The notes beneath the pieces are model-generated. The model was not told where the DNA came from and searched no databases. It saw only the letters and a list, made by a program, of their open reading frames with translations. A stretch of 64,000 nucleotides of DNA from Paradevosia shaoguanensis (GTDB lineage Bacteria > Pseudomonadota > Alphaproteobacteria > Rhizobiales > Devosiaceae), in assembly GCF_016801025.1 (NCBI RefSeq), contig NZ_CP068983.1:2665001-2729000 (forward strand). The letters run 5' to 3'. Of this stretch, positions 16,524-25,143 are shown in pieces (position 1 is the stretch's first letter; each line of letters opens with the position of its first letter). The translations under genes were made by a program, and so were the position numbers.

Positions 16524-17578
16524 GCCGCGCGGCCTCGGGGCGGGCCGACGGAATCTCGCTCCACCAGCGGGCACTCGATCTGCAGGCGCCCGGAAATGAT
16601 GCCGGTGCGATCCTCGTTGTCGCGCTTGGCATAGAGGTGGGTGATCGCCCGCCGCCCCATATCCTCGTGCGGCACGAGAATGGTGGTGAGAGGCGGCTCG
16701 AGGTGCCGGGACGAGGGATCGTCGTCGAACCCCACCACCGAAATATCTCCCGGGATGGAAAGCCCCGCTTCCTTGATGGCTTCGTAGCAGCCGATCGCCA
16801 TCTCGTCGCTGGCGCAGAAGATGGCCGTGGGCGGTTCGGGCTGGGCCAGCAATTCGCGCGTGCAATCGTGCCCGCCCGACAGCAGCCAGTTGCCGCTCTT
16901 CACCAGCCTGGCGTCATAGGGAATGTTGGCCGCCTTGAGGCCGCGCTTGTAGCCGCGCAGCCGGTCCTTGCTGGCTTCCATCCAGCTTTCGCCATTGATG
17001 AAGGCGATGCGGCGATGCCCCGCCGCCACGAGATGCTGCACGGCGGTTTCCGCGCCGCCGGCATGGGCGGGCAGGATGGCCGGAGCCTGGTCGCCCTTGG
17101 TGTGGCAATTGATCAGCACCATCGGTACGGCGCTCAGCTTTTGCGGCAGCGTATATTCGCGCGTGAAGAAGGCCGCGAAGACGAGGCCGACCACGCGGTG
17201 GGCGAAGAGCAGTTCGAGCGCCGCCGCGCGCAGCCTTTCGTCGTTCTGCGTCGGCAGCACGACCAGCACCGCGCCGTTCTCCCAGGCGAGCTGGCGCGCG
17301 GAATCGATGGCCTTGTTGACGATGGGGTTGGACGTGCTGTCGTCGATCACGAAACCGATGGCCTGCGGGCCGCCGCTGCCGATGGCCGAGCGCATCCAGA
17401 CGCGATAGCCCAGCGTCTCGGCGGCCTCGCGCACCAGCTTGCGGGTCTTTTCGGTCACCCGCGTGCCGCCGGTTTCGTTGAGCACCATGGAGACGGTTGC
17501 CTGACTGACGCCGGCAAGCTTGGCGACGTCCACCATCGTGGCCCGCGCGCTGGCTTTCTCCGTCTTGCGTCTGTTCAT
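16520..17578 (-). CDS. LacI family transcriptional regulator (sulfatase-operon repressor candidate)
   Basis: 352 residues from ATG 17578 (MNRRKTEKASARATMVDVAKLAGVSQATVSMVLNETGG); upstream in-frame ATG 17641 falls near an operator and is less likely. Classic LacI headpiece with hinge, then a sugar-binding domain (AIGFVIDDSTSNPIVNKAID, HRRIAFINGESWMEASKDRLRGY, IFCASDEMAIGCYEAIKEAGL, VVGFDDDPSSRHLEPPLTTI). Divergent from the binding-protein operon at 17774 with two palindromes in between. Confidence 0.94.
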   Translation of the reverse strand: MNRRKTEKASARATMVDVAKLAGVSQATVSMVLNETGGTRVTEKTRKLVREAAETLGYRVWMRSAIGSGGPQAIGFVIDDSTSNPIVNKAIDSARQLAWENGAVLVVLPTQNDERLRAAALELLFAHRVVGLVFAAFFTREYTLPQKLSAVPMVLINCHTKGDQAPAILPAHAGGAETAVQHLVAAGHRRIAFINGESWMEASKDRLRGYKRGLKAANIPYDARLVKSGNWLLSGGHDCTRELLAQPEPPTAIFCASDEMAIGCYEAIKEAGLSIPGDISVVGFDDDPSSRHLEPPLTTILVPHEDMGRRAITHLYAKRDNEDRTGIISGRLQIECPLVERDSVGPPRGRAA

Positions 17579-17643
17579 CAACCCCCTCCGATCCGACCGA
17601 CATAGCGCAGCTCCCGGGGAAAGGAAACTGGGCCGTTTCACGA

Positions 17644-17688
17644 GGTTATATATAACCGAACCTTGCTTGACGATGGTTATAAATAACT
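17644..17688. promoter_or_regulatory. Two LacI-type operators between LacI gene and sulfatase-containing transport operon
   Basis: GGTTATATATAACC (17644-17657) is a perfect 14-bp palindrome; GGTTATAAATAACT (17675-17688) is a near copy. Their centres are 31 bp apart, about three helical turns, on the same face of DNA. Both lie between the divergent LacI and binding-protein genes. Confidence 0.8.
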
Positions 17689-17773
17689 GTTAGCGTCCTC
17701 GTGCGCTGGAGGAGCGCGTGCAGTTGCCGAAGGCCTGCACAATCCGCCCGGGGAGGGCGGCAGGGAGAGACAG

Positions 17774-19228
17774 ATGAGCACTTCGAGAAATCCGATGGCG
17801 CCGGCCTCCGGCGTCAGCCGTCGCGCGCTTCTGCAAGGCATGGCCGCGTTCGGTGCAGCAGCAGGGTTGGGCCCGATGCGGGCCTTCGCGCAGGATGTCA
17901 CCACCATCAAGTGGTGGGACATTTTCCAGCCGCTGATCCCGCTGCACCAGAAGATCTGGGACGAGTTCGCGGCCAGCCACCCGGCCAAGGTCGAGTACAC
18001 GCCGGGCAACCCGTCCGACATGATGCAGTCGCTGCAACTGGCCTTCCGCAGCAATCAATTGCCGGATGTGTTCAACGTCCCCAACGGCAATGTCGCCACC
18101 GTCAATTCGCTGCAGGCCGCCGGCTGGTTCCAGCCGCTCGCCGACAGCTTCATCTTCGACAAGCCGTTCCAGAAAGAGGCGCTGGCCGAGGGCTTCACCA
18201 GCTTCGGCGGCAAGCCCTATACCTTCCCGATCTTCGCCATCCGGCAGAATTCGACTTCGCTCTGGTTCTTCAAGGCCGGGCTCGAAGCTGCCGGCATGGA
18301 CCCGGAAGTAGGCCCCGCCACCTGGGATGACGCCCGCAAGGCCGCTTTGGCCGGCACCAAGGATGGCAAGTACGGCCTCATCCTGCCGCTGCAGTTCGGC
18401 GACCGCATGAAGGCGCACTTCACCGACCTCGCGCAGATCGCCGGCGCCGCTGGCGAAATCGACTGGAAGACCGGCAATTACGCCCATGCCTCCCAGCCCT
18501 TCCTTGATGCGCTCGAATTCCTGATGTCCTTCCAGAAGGATGGTTCGCTCCATCCCGGCTCGTCCTCGGTCGATGCCCGCCAGGGCCGCGCCCGCTGGGT
18601 GGCCGGTGAATCGCTGATGTTCTTCGATGGCCCCTGGAACAGCGGCGTGCTCAACGGCAGCTTCAAGGACCAGATCGATCTCATCGGCGTCACCGCGCAG
18701 GTGCCCTATCCGGGCGACAAGTCCACTGCCTTCACCTACCGCCCGCCCAATGGCGGCACGTTCTATATCTCGTCCCAGTCCCAGCATCCGGATGTGGCCA
18801 CGCAGATCCTCCAGATGCTCACCACCGACGATTACTATGTCGGCCTCGCCGAGCGCATGGATCAGCCTCCGCTCGATCCCGGTGCCGTCGAGCGTGCCAA
18901 TGTGCATCCGGCCTATAAGAAGGTCGTCACCGGCTACCAGGATTACGTCCGCATCGCCCCCGATCCGCTGGCCCGCAACGCGGCGGTCAGCGCGGTCTAT
19001 TCGGAAATGCGCGATGTCACGCCCGGTCTCGGCGAGATCATCCAGGGTGCCTTCAGCGGCGCCTTCAGCGATCCCAAGCCCATCCTGCAGCAATACGCCG
19101 ACCAGATGAGCAAGGAGCGCGATCGCGCCATCGAAGTGGCCAAGAGCAAGGGCGCCGAAGTGTCGCTCGACAATTGGGTCTTCGATGCCTGGAAGCCTGG
19201 CGAGGATTTCACCGCCGACAAGTATTGA
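17774..19228 (+). CDS. CUT1 ABC transporter solute-binding protein with Tat-type signal
   Basis: 484 residues. Twin-arginine leader VSRRALLQG (Arg16-Arg17), hydrophobic stretch and likely cleavage after AFA (about 39). Family 1 features: VTTIKWWDIFQPLIPLHQKIWDEFAA, PYTFPIFAIRQNSTSLWFFKAGLEAAG, FFDGPWNSGVLNG. A GGGAGAGA ribosome site precedes ATG 17774. First gene of an operon with two permeases, a sulfatase and a DUF4965 protein, so the ligand may be a sulfated compound (inference). Confidence 0.92.
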   Translation: MSTSRNPMAPASGVSRRALLQGMAAFGAAAGLGPMRAFAQDVTTIKWWDIFQPLIPLHQKIWDEFAASHPAKVEYTPGNPSDMMQSLQLAFRSNQLPDVFNVPNGNVATVNSLQAAGWFQPLADSFIFDKPFQKEALAEGFTSFGGKPYTFPIFAIRQNSTSLWFFKAGLEAAGMDPEVGPATWDDARKAALAGTKDGKYGLILPLQFGDRMKAHFTDLAQIAGAAGEIDWKTGNYAHASQPFLDALEFLMSFQKDGSLHPGSSSVDARQGRARWVAGESLMFFDGPWNSGVLNGSFKDQIDLIGVTAQVPYPGDKSTAFTYRPPNGGTFYISSQSQHPDVATQILQMLTTDDYYVGLAERMDQPPLDPGAVERANVHPAYKKVVTGYQDYVRIAPDPLARNAAVSAVYSEMRDVTPGLGEIIQGAFSGAFSDPKPILQQYADQMSKERDRAIEVAKSKGAEVSLDNWVFDAWKPGEDFTADKY

Positions 19229-19245
19229 GCGGCCGGAACCGATCG

Positions 19246-20175
19246 ATGCAGCAGAACGCCCTGAGCGGCGCGTCACTGGGCAGGAAGATCTGGGCAGACA
19301 GGTGGATTTACGTCTTCCTGCTGCCCACCCTCACGCTCGTAGGCGCCTTCACCATCTACCCGGTCATCGCCAGCATCTGGTTCTCGCTCCTTGACTGGAA
19401 CGGGTTCGAGCGGGCAGGGGCGTTCATCGGCCTGGGCAATTATCACGAACTGGTCGGCGATCCGCTGTTCTGGAACGCCTTCCGCAACACCATCGTCTTC
19501 CTGCTGCTGGCGGTGCCGCTGCGCGTCGGCATCGCCTTGGCGCTGGCGGTGGTGCTTAATGCGCATTTCCCGCTGGTGCGCATCTTCCGCACCGCCATCT
19601 TCCTGCCGGTCGTCACCACGGCGGCCATTGTCGGCGTGGTCATGCGCTACGTGCTCGATCCCACCGGCGGCCCGCTCAATATCGCGCTGCTCAATTCGCA
19701 CATCCTCGGGCAGCCGCTCAATTTTCTCGGCAATGCCGGGCTCGCGCTCTATAGCGCGGTCGGCATCTGGGTGTGGAAATGGCTGGGCATCACGCTCATC
19801 TATTGGCTCGCCGCCCTCCAGACCATTCCGCGCGATCTCTACGAGGCCGCCGAACTGGATGGCGCCACGCCTTGGGATCGGTTCCGCACCATCACCCTGC
19901 CGCTGCTGACGCCCTTCACCATCATCATCACCCTCATCACGGTGATCGAGGCGACCAACGTCTTCGACCTCATGCTGACCTTGACCGGCGGCGGCCCGTT
20001 CTACGCCACCGAGGTCATCGACATCTTCGTCTATCGGCAGGCCTTCACTTCCAACGTGCCGCGCCTCGGCTATTCCTCGGCGGCGGCCATCTTCTTCGGG
20101 GTGAGCTTCGTGGTGCTGGCCAGCATCCAGATTCTCATCCTGCGCAAGGTCCGGTCGCGGAGGCACGTCGCATGA
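19246..20175 (+). CDS. CUT1 ABC transporter permease
   Basis: 309 residues from ATG 19246 (MQQNALSGASLGRKIWADRW). First span IYVFLLPTLTLVGAFTIYPVIASIW, further spans and the EAA loop LYEAAELDGATPWDRFRTITLPL are clear. Unlike most binding-protein genes here, the upstream gene ends only 17 bp away with no stem-loop. Confidence 0.94.
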   Translation: MQQNALSGASLGRKIWADRWIYVFLLPTLTLVGAFTIYPVIASIWFSLLDWNGFERAGAFIGLGNYHELVGDPLFWNAFRNTIVFLLLAVPLRVGIALALAVVLNAHFPLVRIFRTAIFLPVVTTAAIVGVVMRYVLDPTGGPLNIALLNSHILGQPLNFLGNAGLALYSAVGIWVWKWLGITLIYWLAALQTIPRDLYEAAELDGATPWDRFRTITLPLLTPFTIIITLITVIEATNVFDLMLTLTGGGPFYATEVIDIFVYRQAFTSNVPRLGYSSAAAIFFGVSFVVLASIQILILRKVRSRRHVA

Positions 20176-21017
20176 ACCGCCTCTCGACCCCGCGCCCCAA
20201 GGCCTGGGTGATCCTGCGCTACGTCGCGCTCACCGCGCTCTGCCTCGTCTGGATCTATCCCTTCCTCTGGCTGGTTTCGGCCTCGCTCAAGACGCCGCTC
20301 GAAATCTTCTCCAAGGGCCTCAACCTGCTGCCCGATACGCCGGTCTGGGAGAACTACATCCGTGCCTGGAGCCAGGCCGGGTTCTCGACCTACATGTTCA
20401 ACACCGTGCTGGTCACCGTCGGCACGGTCGTGGTCGTCGTCATCCACACCGCGCTCTCGGGCTACGTGCTCGGCCGCTATTATTTTGTGGGCCGCTCACT
20501 GGTCATCGGCATCCTCGGGGCCACGCTCGTCGTGCCGGCGGGCCTCACCATCATCCCCATCGTCGATCTCACCAGCTCGCTCGGGCTCCTCAACAGCCAT
20601 TGGGGCATCGTGCTGGCGCTGGCCGGCAGCGGGCAATCGGCGGCGATCCTGCTCTATGCCGGCTATTTCCGCGGCCTGCCGCGCGAGCTCGAAGAGGCGG
20701 CGACCATGGATGGGGCAGGGTTCCTGCGCGTCTTCTTCGACGTCATGCTGCCCCTGGCCGGTCCGGTGACGGCGACCGTCACGGTCCTCACCTTCCTCGC
20801 TGCCTGGAACGCCTTCCTCATCCCGCTGGTCTTCACCTTCGGGACGCCCGGACTGCGCACGCTTCCGGTCGGCATGCTGGCCTTCGTGGGCACCAACGAG
20901 ACCGACTGGTCGGGCATGGCGGCGGCGGCCACCATTTCGCTGCTGCCGGTCATCGTCTTCTTCTTCTTCGTTCAGCGCTATTTCGTCGAGGGCATAGCCG
21001 GCGCCGTCAAGGCGTAG
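20172..21017 (+). CDS. CUT1 ABC transporter permease (MalG type)
   Basis: 281 residues from ATG 20172 (ATGA overlap). Spans include LTALCLVWIYPFLWLVSASLK; EAA loop is LEEAATMDGAGFLRVFFDVMLPL; C-terminus VQRYFVEGIAGAVKA. The frame stays open upstream but that part overlaps the previous permease. No ATPase gene follows, so it must use an ATPase encoded elsewhere, such as 12170 or 36880. Confidence 0.94.
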   Translation: MNRLSTPRPKAWVILRYVALTALCLVWIYPFLWLVSASLKTPLEIFSKGLNLLPDTPVWENYIRAWSQAGFSTYMFNTVLVTVGTVVVVVIHTALSGYVLGRYYFVGRSLVIGILGATLVVPAGLTIIPIVDLTSSLGLLNSHWGIVLALAGSGQSAAILLYAGYFRGLPRELEEAATMDGAGFLRVFFDVMLPLAGPVTATVTVLTFLAAWNAFLIPLVFTFGTPGLRTLPVGMLAFVGTNETDWSGMAAAATISLLPVIVFFFFVQRYFVEGIAGAVKA

Positions 21018-21035
21018 CGGGCCCAAGGGATCATC

Positions 21036-22490
21036 ATGACCAAACCGAACATCCTCTGGATATGCACCGACCAGCAGCGCTGGGACACGCTGGGCGTTAC
21101 CGGCAACCGCCACGTCAGCACGCCCGTGCTCGACAAGCTCTTTGCCGAGGGCGCCTGGTTCTCGCAGGCCTATTGCCAGTCGCCCGTCTGCACGCCCAGC
21201 CGCGCCAGTTTCCTCACCGGCCGCTATCCGCGCACCACCCGCACCCGCCAGAACGGGCAGGACATGCCGCCAGACGAAATGCTGGTGACCCGGCTCCTTG
21301 CCGATAACGGCTATACCTGCGGCCTTTCCGGCAAGCTCCACATCTCGGCCGCCCACCCAAGCGTCGCGCCCGTGATGGAGCCGCGCATAAAAGACGGCTA
21401 CGCCGCCTTCCACTGGTCGCACCATCCGGGCCACTACGGCAGCGCACAGAACTGGCCGCTCAACGAATACAATCTCTGGCTGACCGAAAAGGGCGCCGAA
21501 TACCGGGCCGATCCCTATCGCGGCTCGAAATACGTCAAGGCGGGCCCCGCCGCCGCCGATCACCAGACCACCTGGTGCGCCGACAAGGCCATCAACTTCA
21601 TCGAGGCCCATCGCGCGGGCGATCGTCCGTGGCTGTTCTCGGTCAATTTCTTCGATCCGCACCACCCCTTCGATCCGCCGCCCGAATATCTCGACCGCTA
21701 TCTCGATCGGCTCGACGAGATCGAATTGCCCAATTACCGCCCGGGCGAGCTCGCCGACAAACCGGCCTTCCAGCAGATCGACCACGAGGGCGCCTATGGC
21801 GGCAATGCCGGCATGCCCTATGACGAGATGACGGACGACGACCATCGCCTGGTGCGCGCCGCCTATTTCGCCATGTGCGATCTCATCGACGACCAGGTCG
21901 GCCGCATGCTCGACGCGCTGCGCGAAACCGGCCAGCTCGAGAACACCATCGTCATCTTCATGTCCGACCACGGCGAATTGCTGGGCGACCACGGTATCTA
22001 TCTCAAGGGCCCGTTCTTCTACGAGCCGAGCGTCCACGTGCCGCTAGCGATTTCCTGGCCCGGCCATATCCCCTCCCGGCGGATCGACGGACTTGTCGAA
22101 CTGGTCGATATCGCCCCCACGCTCCTCGATGCAGCCGGCCTCGAAATCTGGCCCGGCATGCAGGGCAGGTCGCTCTGGCCGCTGCTCACGAGCACCGAAA
22201 ACGAAACCGGCGTCGAAGACGTCTACTGCGAATACTACAACGCCATGCCCTGGCACCGGCAGCCGCATCTGCCCTTCGCCACCATGCTGCGCACGCCCGA
22301 CATGAAGCTCATCGTCAGCCACGGCGACCGGTGCGGCGAGCTTTACGACCTCAAGGCCGATCCCGACGAAACCCGCAACCTCTGGGACGATCCGGGGCGG
22401 CTGGCGGAAAAGTGCGATCTGTTGCAGCGTCTATGCGACCGCATGGCCTTTACCGCCGATCCCCTGCCGCTCCGCCGCGCCCCCTGGTAG
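21036..22490 (+). CDS. Type I (formylglycine) sulfatase, apparently cytosolic
   Basis: 484-residue sulfatase hydrolysing sulfate esters. Metal ligands in NILWICTDQQRWD; the cysteine to be converted to formylglycine is Cys52 in CTPSR, followed by ASFLTGRYP; further motifs GKLHIS, FSVNFFDPHHPF, FMSDHGELLGDHG. The N-terminus MTKPNILW lacks a signal peptide, so it should act in the cytoplasm on an imported substrate. An FGE able to activate it is encoded at 31107-32084. Substrate not deducible from sequence. Confidence 0.93.
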   Translation: MTKPNILWICTDQQRWDTLGVTGNRHVSTPVLDKLFAEGAWFSQAYCQSPVCTPSRASFLTGRYPRTTRTRQNGQDMPPDEMLVTRLLADNGYTCGLSGKLHISAAHPSVAPVMEPRIKDGYAAFHWSHHPGHYGSAQNWPLNEYNLWLTEKGAEYRADPYRGSKYVKAGPAAADHQTTWCADKAINFIEAHRAGDRPWLFSVNFFDPHHPFDPPPEYLDRYLDRLDEIELPNYRPGELADKPAFQQIDHEGAYGGNAGMPYDEMTDDDHRLVRAAYFAMCDLIDDQVGRMLDALRETGQLENTIVIFMSDHGELLGDHGIYLKGPFFYEPSVHVPLAISWPGHIPSRRIDGLVELVDIAPTLLDAAGLEIWPGMQGRSLWPLLTSTENETGVEDVYCEYYNAMPWHRQPHLPFATMLRTPDMKLIVSHGDRCGELYDLKADPDETRNLWDDPGRLAEKCDLLQRLCDRMAFTADPLPLRRAPW

Positions 22491-22504
22491 ATACGAGACC
22501 TTCC

Positions 22505-24580
22505 ATGACCGATCCCCGCACCGCCCGCGCCCCGGCCACCCCGCTCATCGTCCACGATCCCTTCATGAGCGTCTGGTCGCATACGGACGAGCTGACCCAA
22601 TCCTGGCCGACGCACTGGACCGGCAAGAACCAGTCGATGTCCGGCATGGTCCATATCGACGGCAAGGCCTATCGCTTCATGGGTCTCGTCACCCGCACCG
22701 GCCGCGACGTTCCCGCCATGCGCCAGACCGGGCGCGAGGTCACCCCGCTACGCACGATCTACCGCTTCGAGGCGGATGGGGTCGAGCTGGCCCTGAGCTT
22801 CACCACCCCCGTCTTCCCCGAAGACCTCGAACTCATGGCTCGCCCGGTAAGCTATGTCGATATCGAGGTATCCTCGAAGGATGGCGCGAACCACGAGGTC
22901 TCCGCCTATATCGACTGGAGCACCAACTGGGCCACCGGCAATGGCGAAACCGACGTGATCTGGGGCCGCCATCGCGCCGGCAATGTCGAGGCGCTTTTCG
23001 TCGGCGCGCGCGAGCAGACCCCGCTCCACCAGTCCGGCGACGAAGTGCAGATCGATTGGGGCTATCTCTATACCTCGGCCGAGCCGGGCGTTGCCGTCGA
23101 CAGCGCCTTCGGCGATGCGCGCACCCTGCGCGACAGCTTCGCCACCACCGGCAGCATTCCCGCGCGTGATGATATGCGCGAGGCCCGTCCGCTGCCCATG
23201 CCGTCCCACGGCCATCGCGGCCTCAACATCAACGCCAATGGCATCCACCAGGAGCGCCCGGCCTACAATGTCTGCGCCTGGAGCCGCGCCTTCGGCAAGG
23301 TCGGTGCGCAGGTGCAGGCGTTCCGCCTGCTGGTCGCCTATGACCAGGTCTATGCGCTCGAATATTTCCACCGGCGCCTTCGTCCCTTCTGGAGCCGCAA
23401 GGGCCAGTCCGCCATCGGCCTTGTCGAGCAGGCGTGGGCCGAGCGCGGCGCGCTCTACGCCCGCGTCGCCGATTACGACGCCGCCCTTGTCGCCCAGCTC
23501 CAGCGCTCGGGTGGCGATACCTATGCCCGCATCGGCATCCTCGCCTTCCGCCAATGCCTTGGCGGCCACGCATTGGTCGAAGACCTCGATGGCAAGCTGC
23601 TCTATTTCTCCAAGGAGAATTCGTCCAACGGCTGCCTCGGCACGGTCGACCTCACCTATCCCTCGGCCCCGTTCTTCCTCCACTACAATCCGGCGCTGCT
23701 CGAAGCGCAGATGCGCCCGATCTGCGCCTATGCCATGGGCGGGCGCTGGCCCTTCCCCTATGCGCCGCACGATGTGGGGCAGTTCCCGCTGGCCAATGGC
23801 CAGGTTTATGGCGGGGGCGAACTCACCGAGCACAACCAGATGCCCTACGAGGAAAGCGGCAACATGCTGATCCTCGCCGCGGCGCTGGCCGAGCGTACGA
23901 ACGATGATCGCTTCATCACCGAGTTCTGGCCGCTCTGGGAGAAATGGGCCGCCTATCTCGTCAGGAGCGGCATCGACCCGGAGAACCAGCTCTGCACCGA
24001 CGATTTCGCCGGCCACCTGCCGCACAATGCCAATCTCTCGCTCAAGGCGATCATCGGCATCGGCGCCTATGGCCTCCTCTGCCGCCGCTTGGGCAAGAAC
24101 GAGGAAGCCAAAAAGCACCTCGCCATCGCCCGCGACTGGGCCGCCAAATGGCCGACCCTCGCCGACGACGGCTCCGCCTTCCGCCTCGCCTTCGACAAGG
24201 CCGGCTCATGGAGCCAGAAGTACAACCTCATCTGGGACCGCATCCTCGGCCTAGGCCTCTTCGCGGCCGACATCGCCCGCAAGGAAATGGTCGCCTACAA
24301 GACCCGCCAGGACCGCTACGGCCTGCCGCTCGACAGCCGCGAGCACTACACCAAGCTCGACTGGCTCGTCTGGACCGCCTGCCTCACCGACAATCAGGCC
24401 GACTTCGAAACCCTCATCGCCCCCGTCGCCACCTGGCTCGACGATGCCCCCGCCCGCGTCCCGCTGTCGGACTGGTACGACACGCAAACGGGCAAGCAAA
24501 CCGTTCCCGGAGGGTTCCGTTCGAGGCCGGTGGTGGGTGGGACGTATATCAAGCTGATGCTGGATAGCATGGGGAAGTGA
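22505..24580 (+). CDS. DUF4965/DUF5127 protein related to fungal/bacterial glutaminase A
   Basis: 691 residues from ATG 22505; earlier in-frame sequence overlaps the sulfatase. N-terminal beta-rich part (PLIVHDPFMSVWSHTDELT, YRFEADGVELALSFTTPVFPEDLELMARPVSYVDIEV) followed by an alpha/alpha-toroid-like region (KLLYFSKENSSNGCLGTVDLTYPSAPFFLHYNP, ALAERTNDDRFITEFWPLWEKWA, LADDGSAFRLAFDKAGSWSQKYNLIWDRI). These match the DUF4965/DUF1793 family, a few members of which are called glutaminases. No signal peptide is seen, unlike secreted fungal members. Cotranscribed with the sulfatase, it may attack the same imported molecule; glycosidase-like activity is possible. Confidence 0.8.
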   Translation: MTDPRTARAPATPLIVHDPFMSVWSHTDELTQSWPTHWTGKNQSMSGMVHIDGKAYRFMGLVTRTGRDVPAMRQTGREVTPLRTIYRFEADGVELALSFTTPVFPEDLELMARPVSYVDIEVSSKDGANHEVSAYIDWSTNWATGNGETDVIWGRHRAGNVEALFVGAREQTPLHQSGDEVQIDWGYLYTSAEPGVAVDSAFGDARTLRDSFATTGSIPARDDMREARPLPMPSHGHRGLNINANGIHQERPAYNVCAWSRAFGKVGAQVQAFRLLVAYDQVYALEYFHRRLRPFWSRKGQSAIGLVEQAWAERGALYARVADYDAALVAQLQRSGGDTYARIGILAFRQCLGGHALVEDLDGKLLYFSKENSSNGCLGTVDLTYPSAPFFLHYNPALLEAQMRPICAYAMGGRWPFPYAPHDVGQFPLANGQVYGGGELTEHNQMPYEESGNMLILAAALAERTNDDRFITEFWPLWEKWAAYLVRSGIDPENQLCTDDFAGHLPHNANLSLKAIIGIGAYGLLCRRLGKNEEAKKHLAIARDWAAKWPTLADDGSAFRLAFDKAGSWSQKYNLIWDRILGLGLFAADIARKEMVAYKTRQDRYGLPLDSREHYTKLDWLVWTACLTDNQADFETLIAPVATWLDDAPARVPLSDWYDTQTGKQTVPGGFRSRPVVGGTYIKLMLDSMGK

Positions 24581-25143
24581 CGGCGCGTGGGGAGGCAGGC
24601 AACTGCCCCTGCGCGGTCGTCGCCATCGGGCGCTCGCTTACTCGTTGCTCTCCCACCCCACCACCGTACTTCCCCGGCCGAAGAGCCGGGGCCCACGGAT
24701 TTCTCCACTCGGGTGGAGCGGTGCAATAGGCCCCGGGTCTTCGCCCGGGGAAGTACGGTGGTGGGGGAAGCGTAGTGATAGGAGGAGGGGCCGCGTCATA
24801 ATCGCGCCCCCAAACTTATCCCCCTCCCGCAAACCCCAAGGTAAGATTCCCCAACCTCACCACCGAGCCCCACCAACTCACCCCGGAAAACACACTCCCA
24901 AACCCGCGAAACCCCCCGCAAAACCCCGAAAACATTCGCAAACTTTCCTCGAAATTGAGTCAAAATTTAACGATTCATCGCGGCTTTGGAAAAAATTCAC
25001 CTTTAATATCAAGATACTAACCTCGCGACCCCTCGAAGAAACCGCGAAAAAACGCACTCATCTCCGCAAAACTCTTTCAGCGCTCCTTCCGAACTCCACG
25101 AATCGCCCCCGGCGCTCCCTCCGCCTGCGCATCGCGGCCGAAC
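24581..25143. other. Gene-less 563-bp stretch between two convergent operons
   Basis: No credible gene. It holds a RIME-like palindromic element (24657-24766), a weak GC-rich hairpin at 24787-24810 (GGGGCCGCG / CGCGCCCC) that could end plus-strand transcription, and a distinctly A-rich tract from about 24870 to 25090 with runs such as GGAAAAAATTC. Open frames across it have biased composition and no family resemblance. Confidence 0.7.
24657..24766. repeat. RIME-like palindromic intergenic element, about 110 bp
   Basis: The outer arms, 24657-24678 and 24745-24766, are perfect 22-bp inverted repeats. Inside are a second nested GC-rich pair (GGCCGAAGAGCC-type and GGGTCTTCGCCC-type) and a central hairpin CTCCAC-TCGG-GTGGAG near 24703-24718. 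Size, architecture and location between convergent genes resemble the Rhizobium-specific intergenic mosaic elements. It is presumably repeated elsewhere in the genome; only one copy is in this window. Confidence 0.7.
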
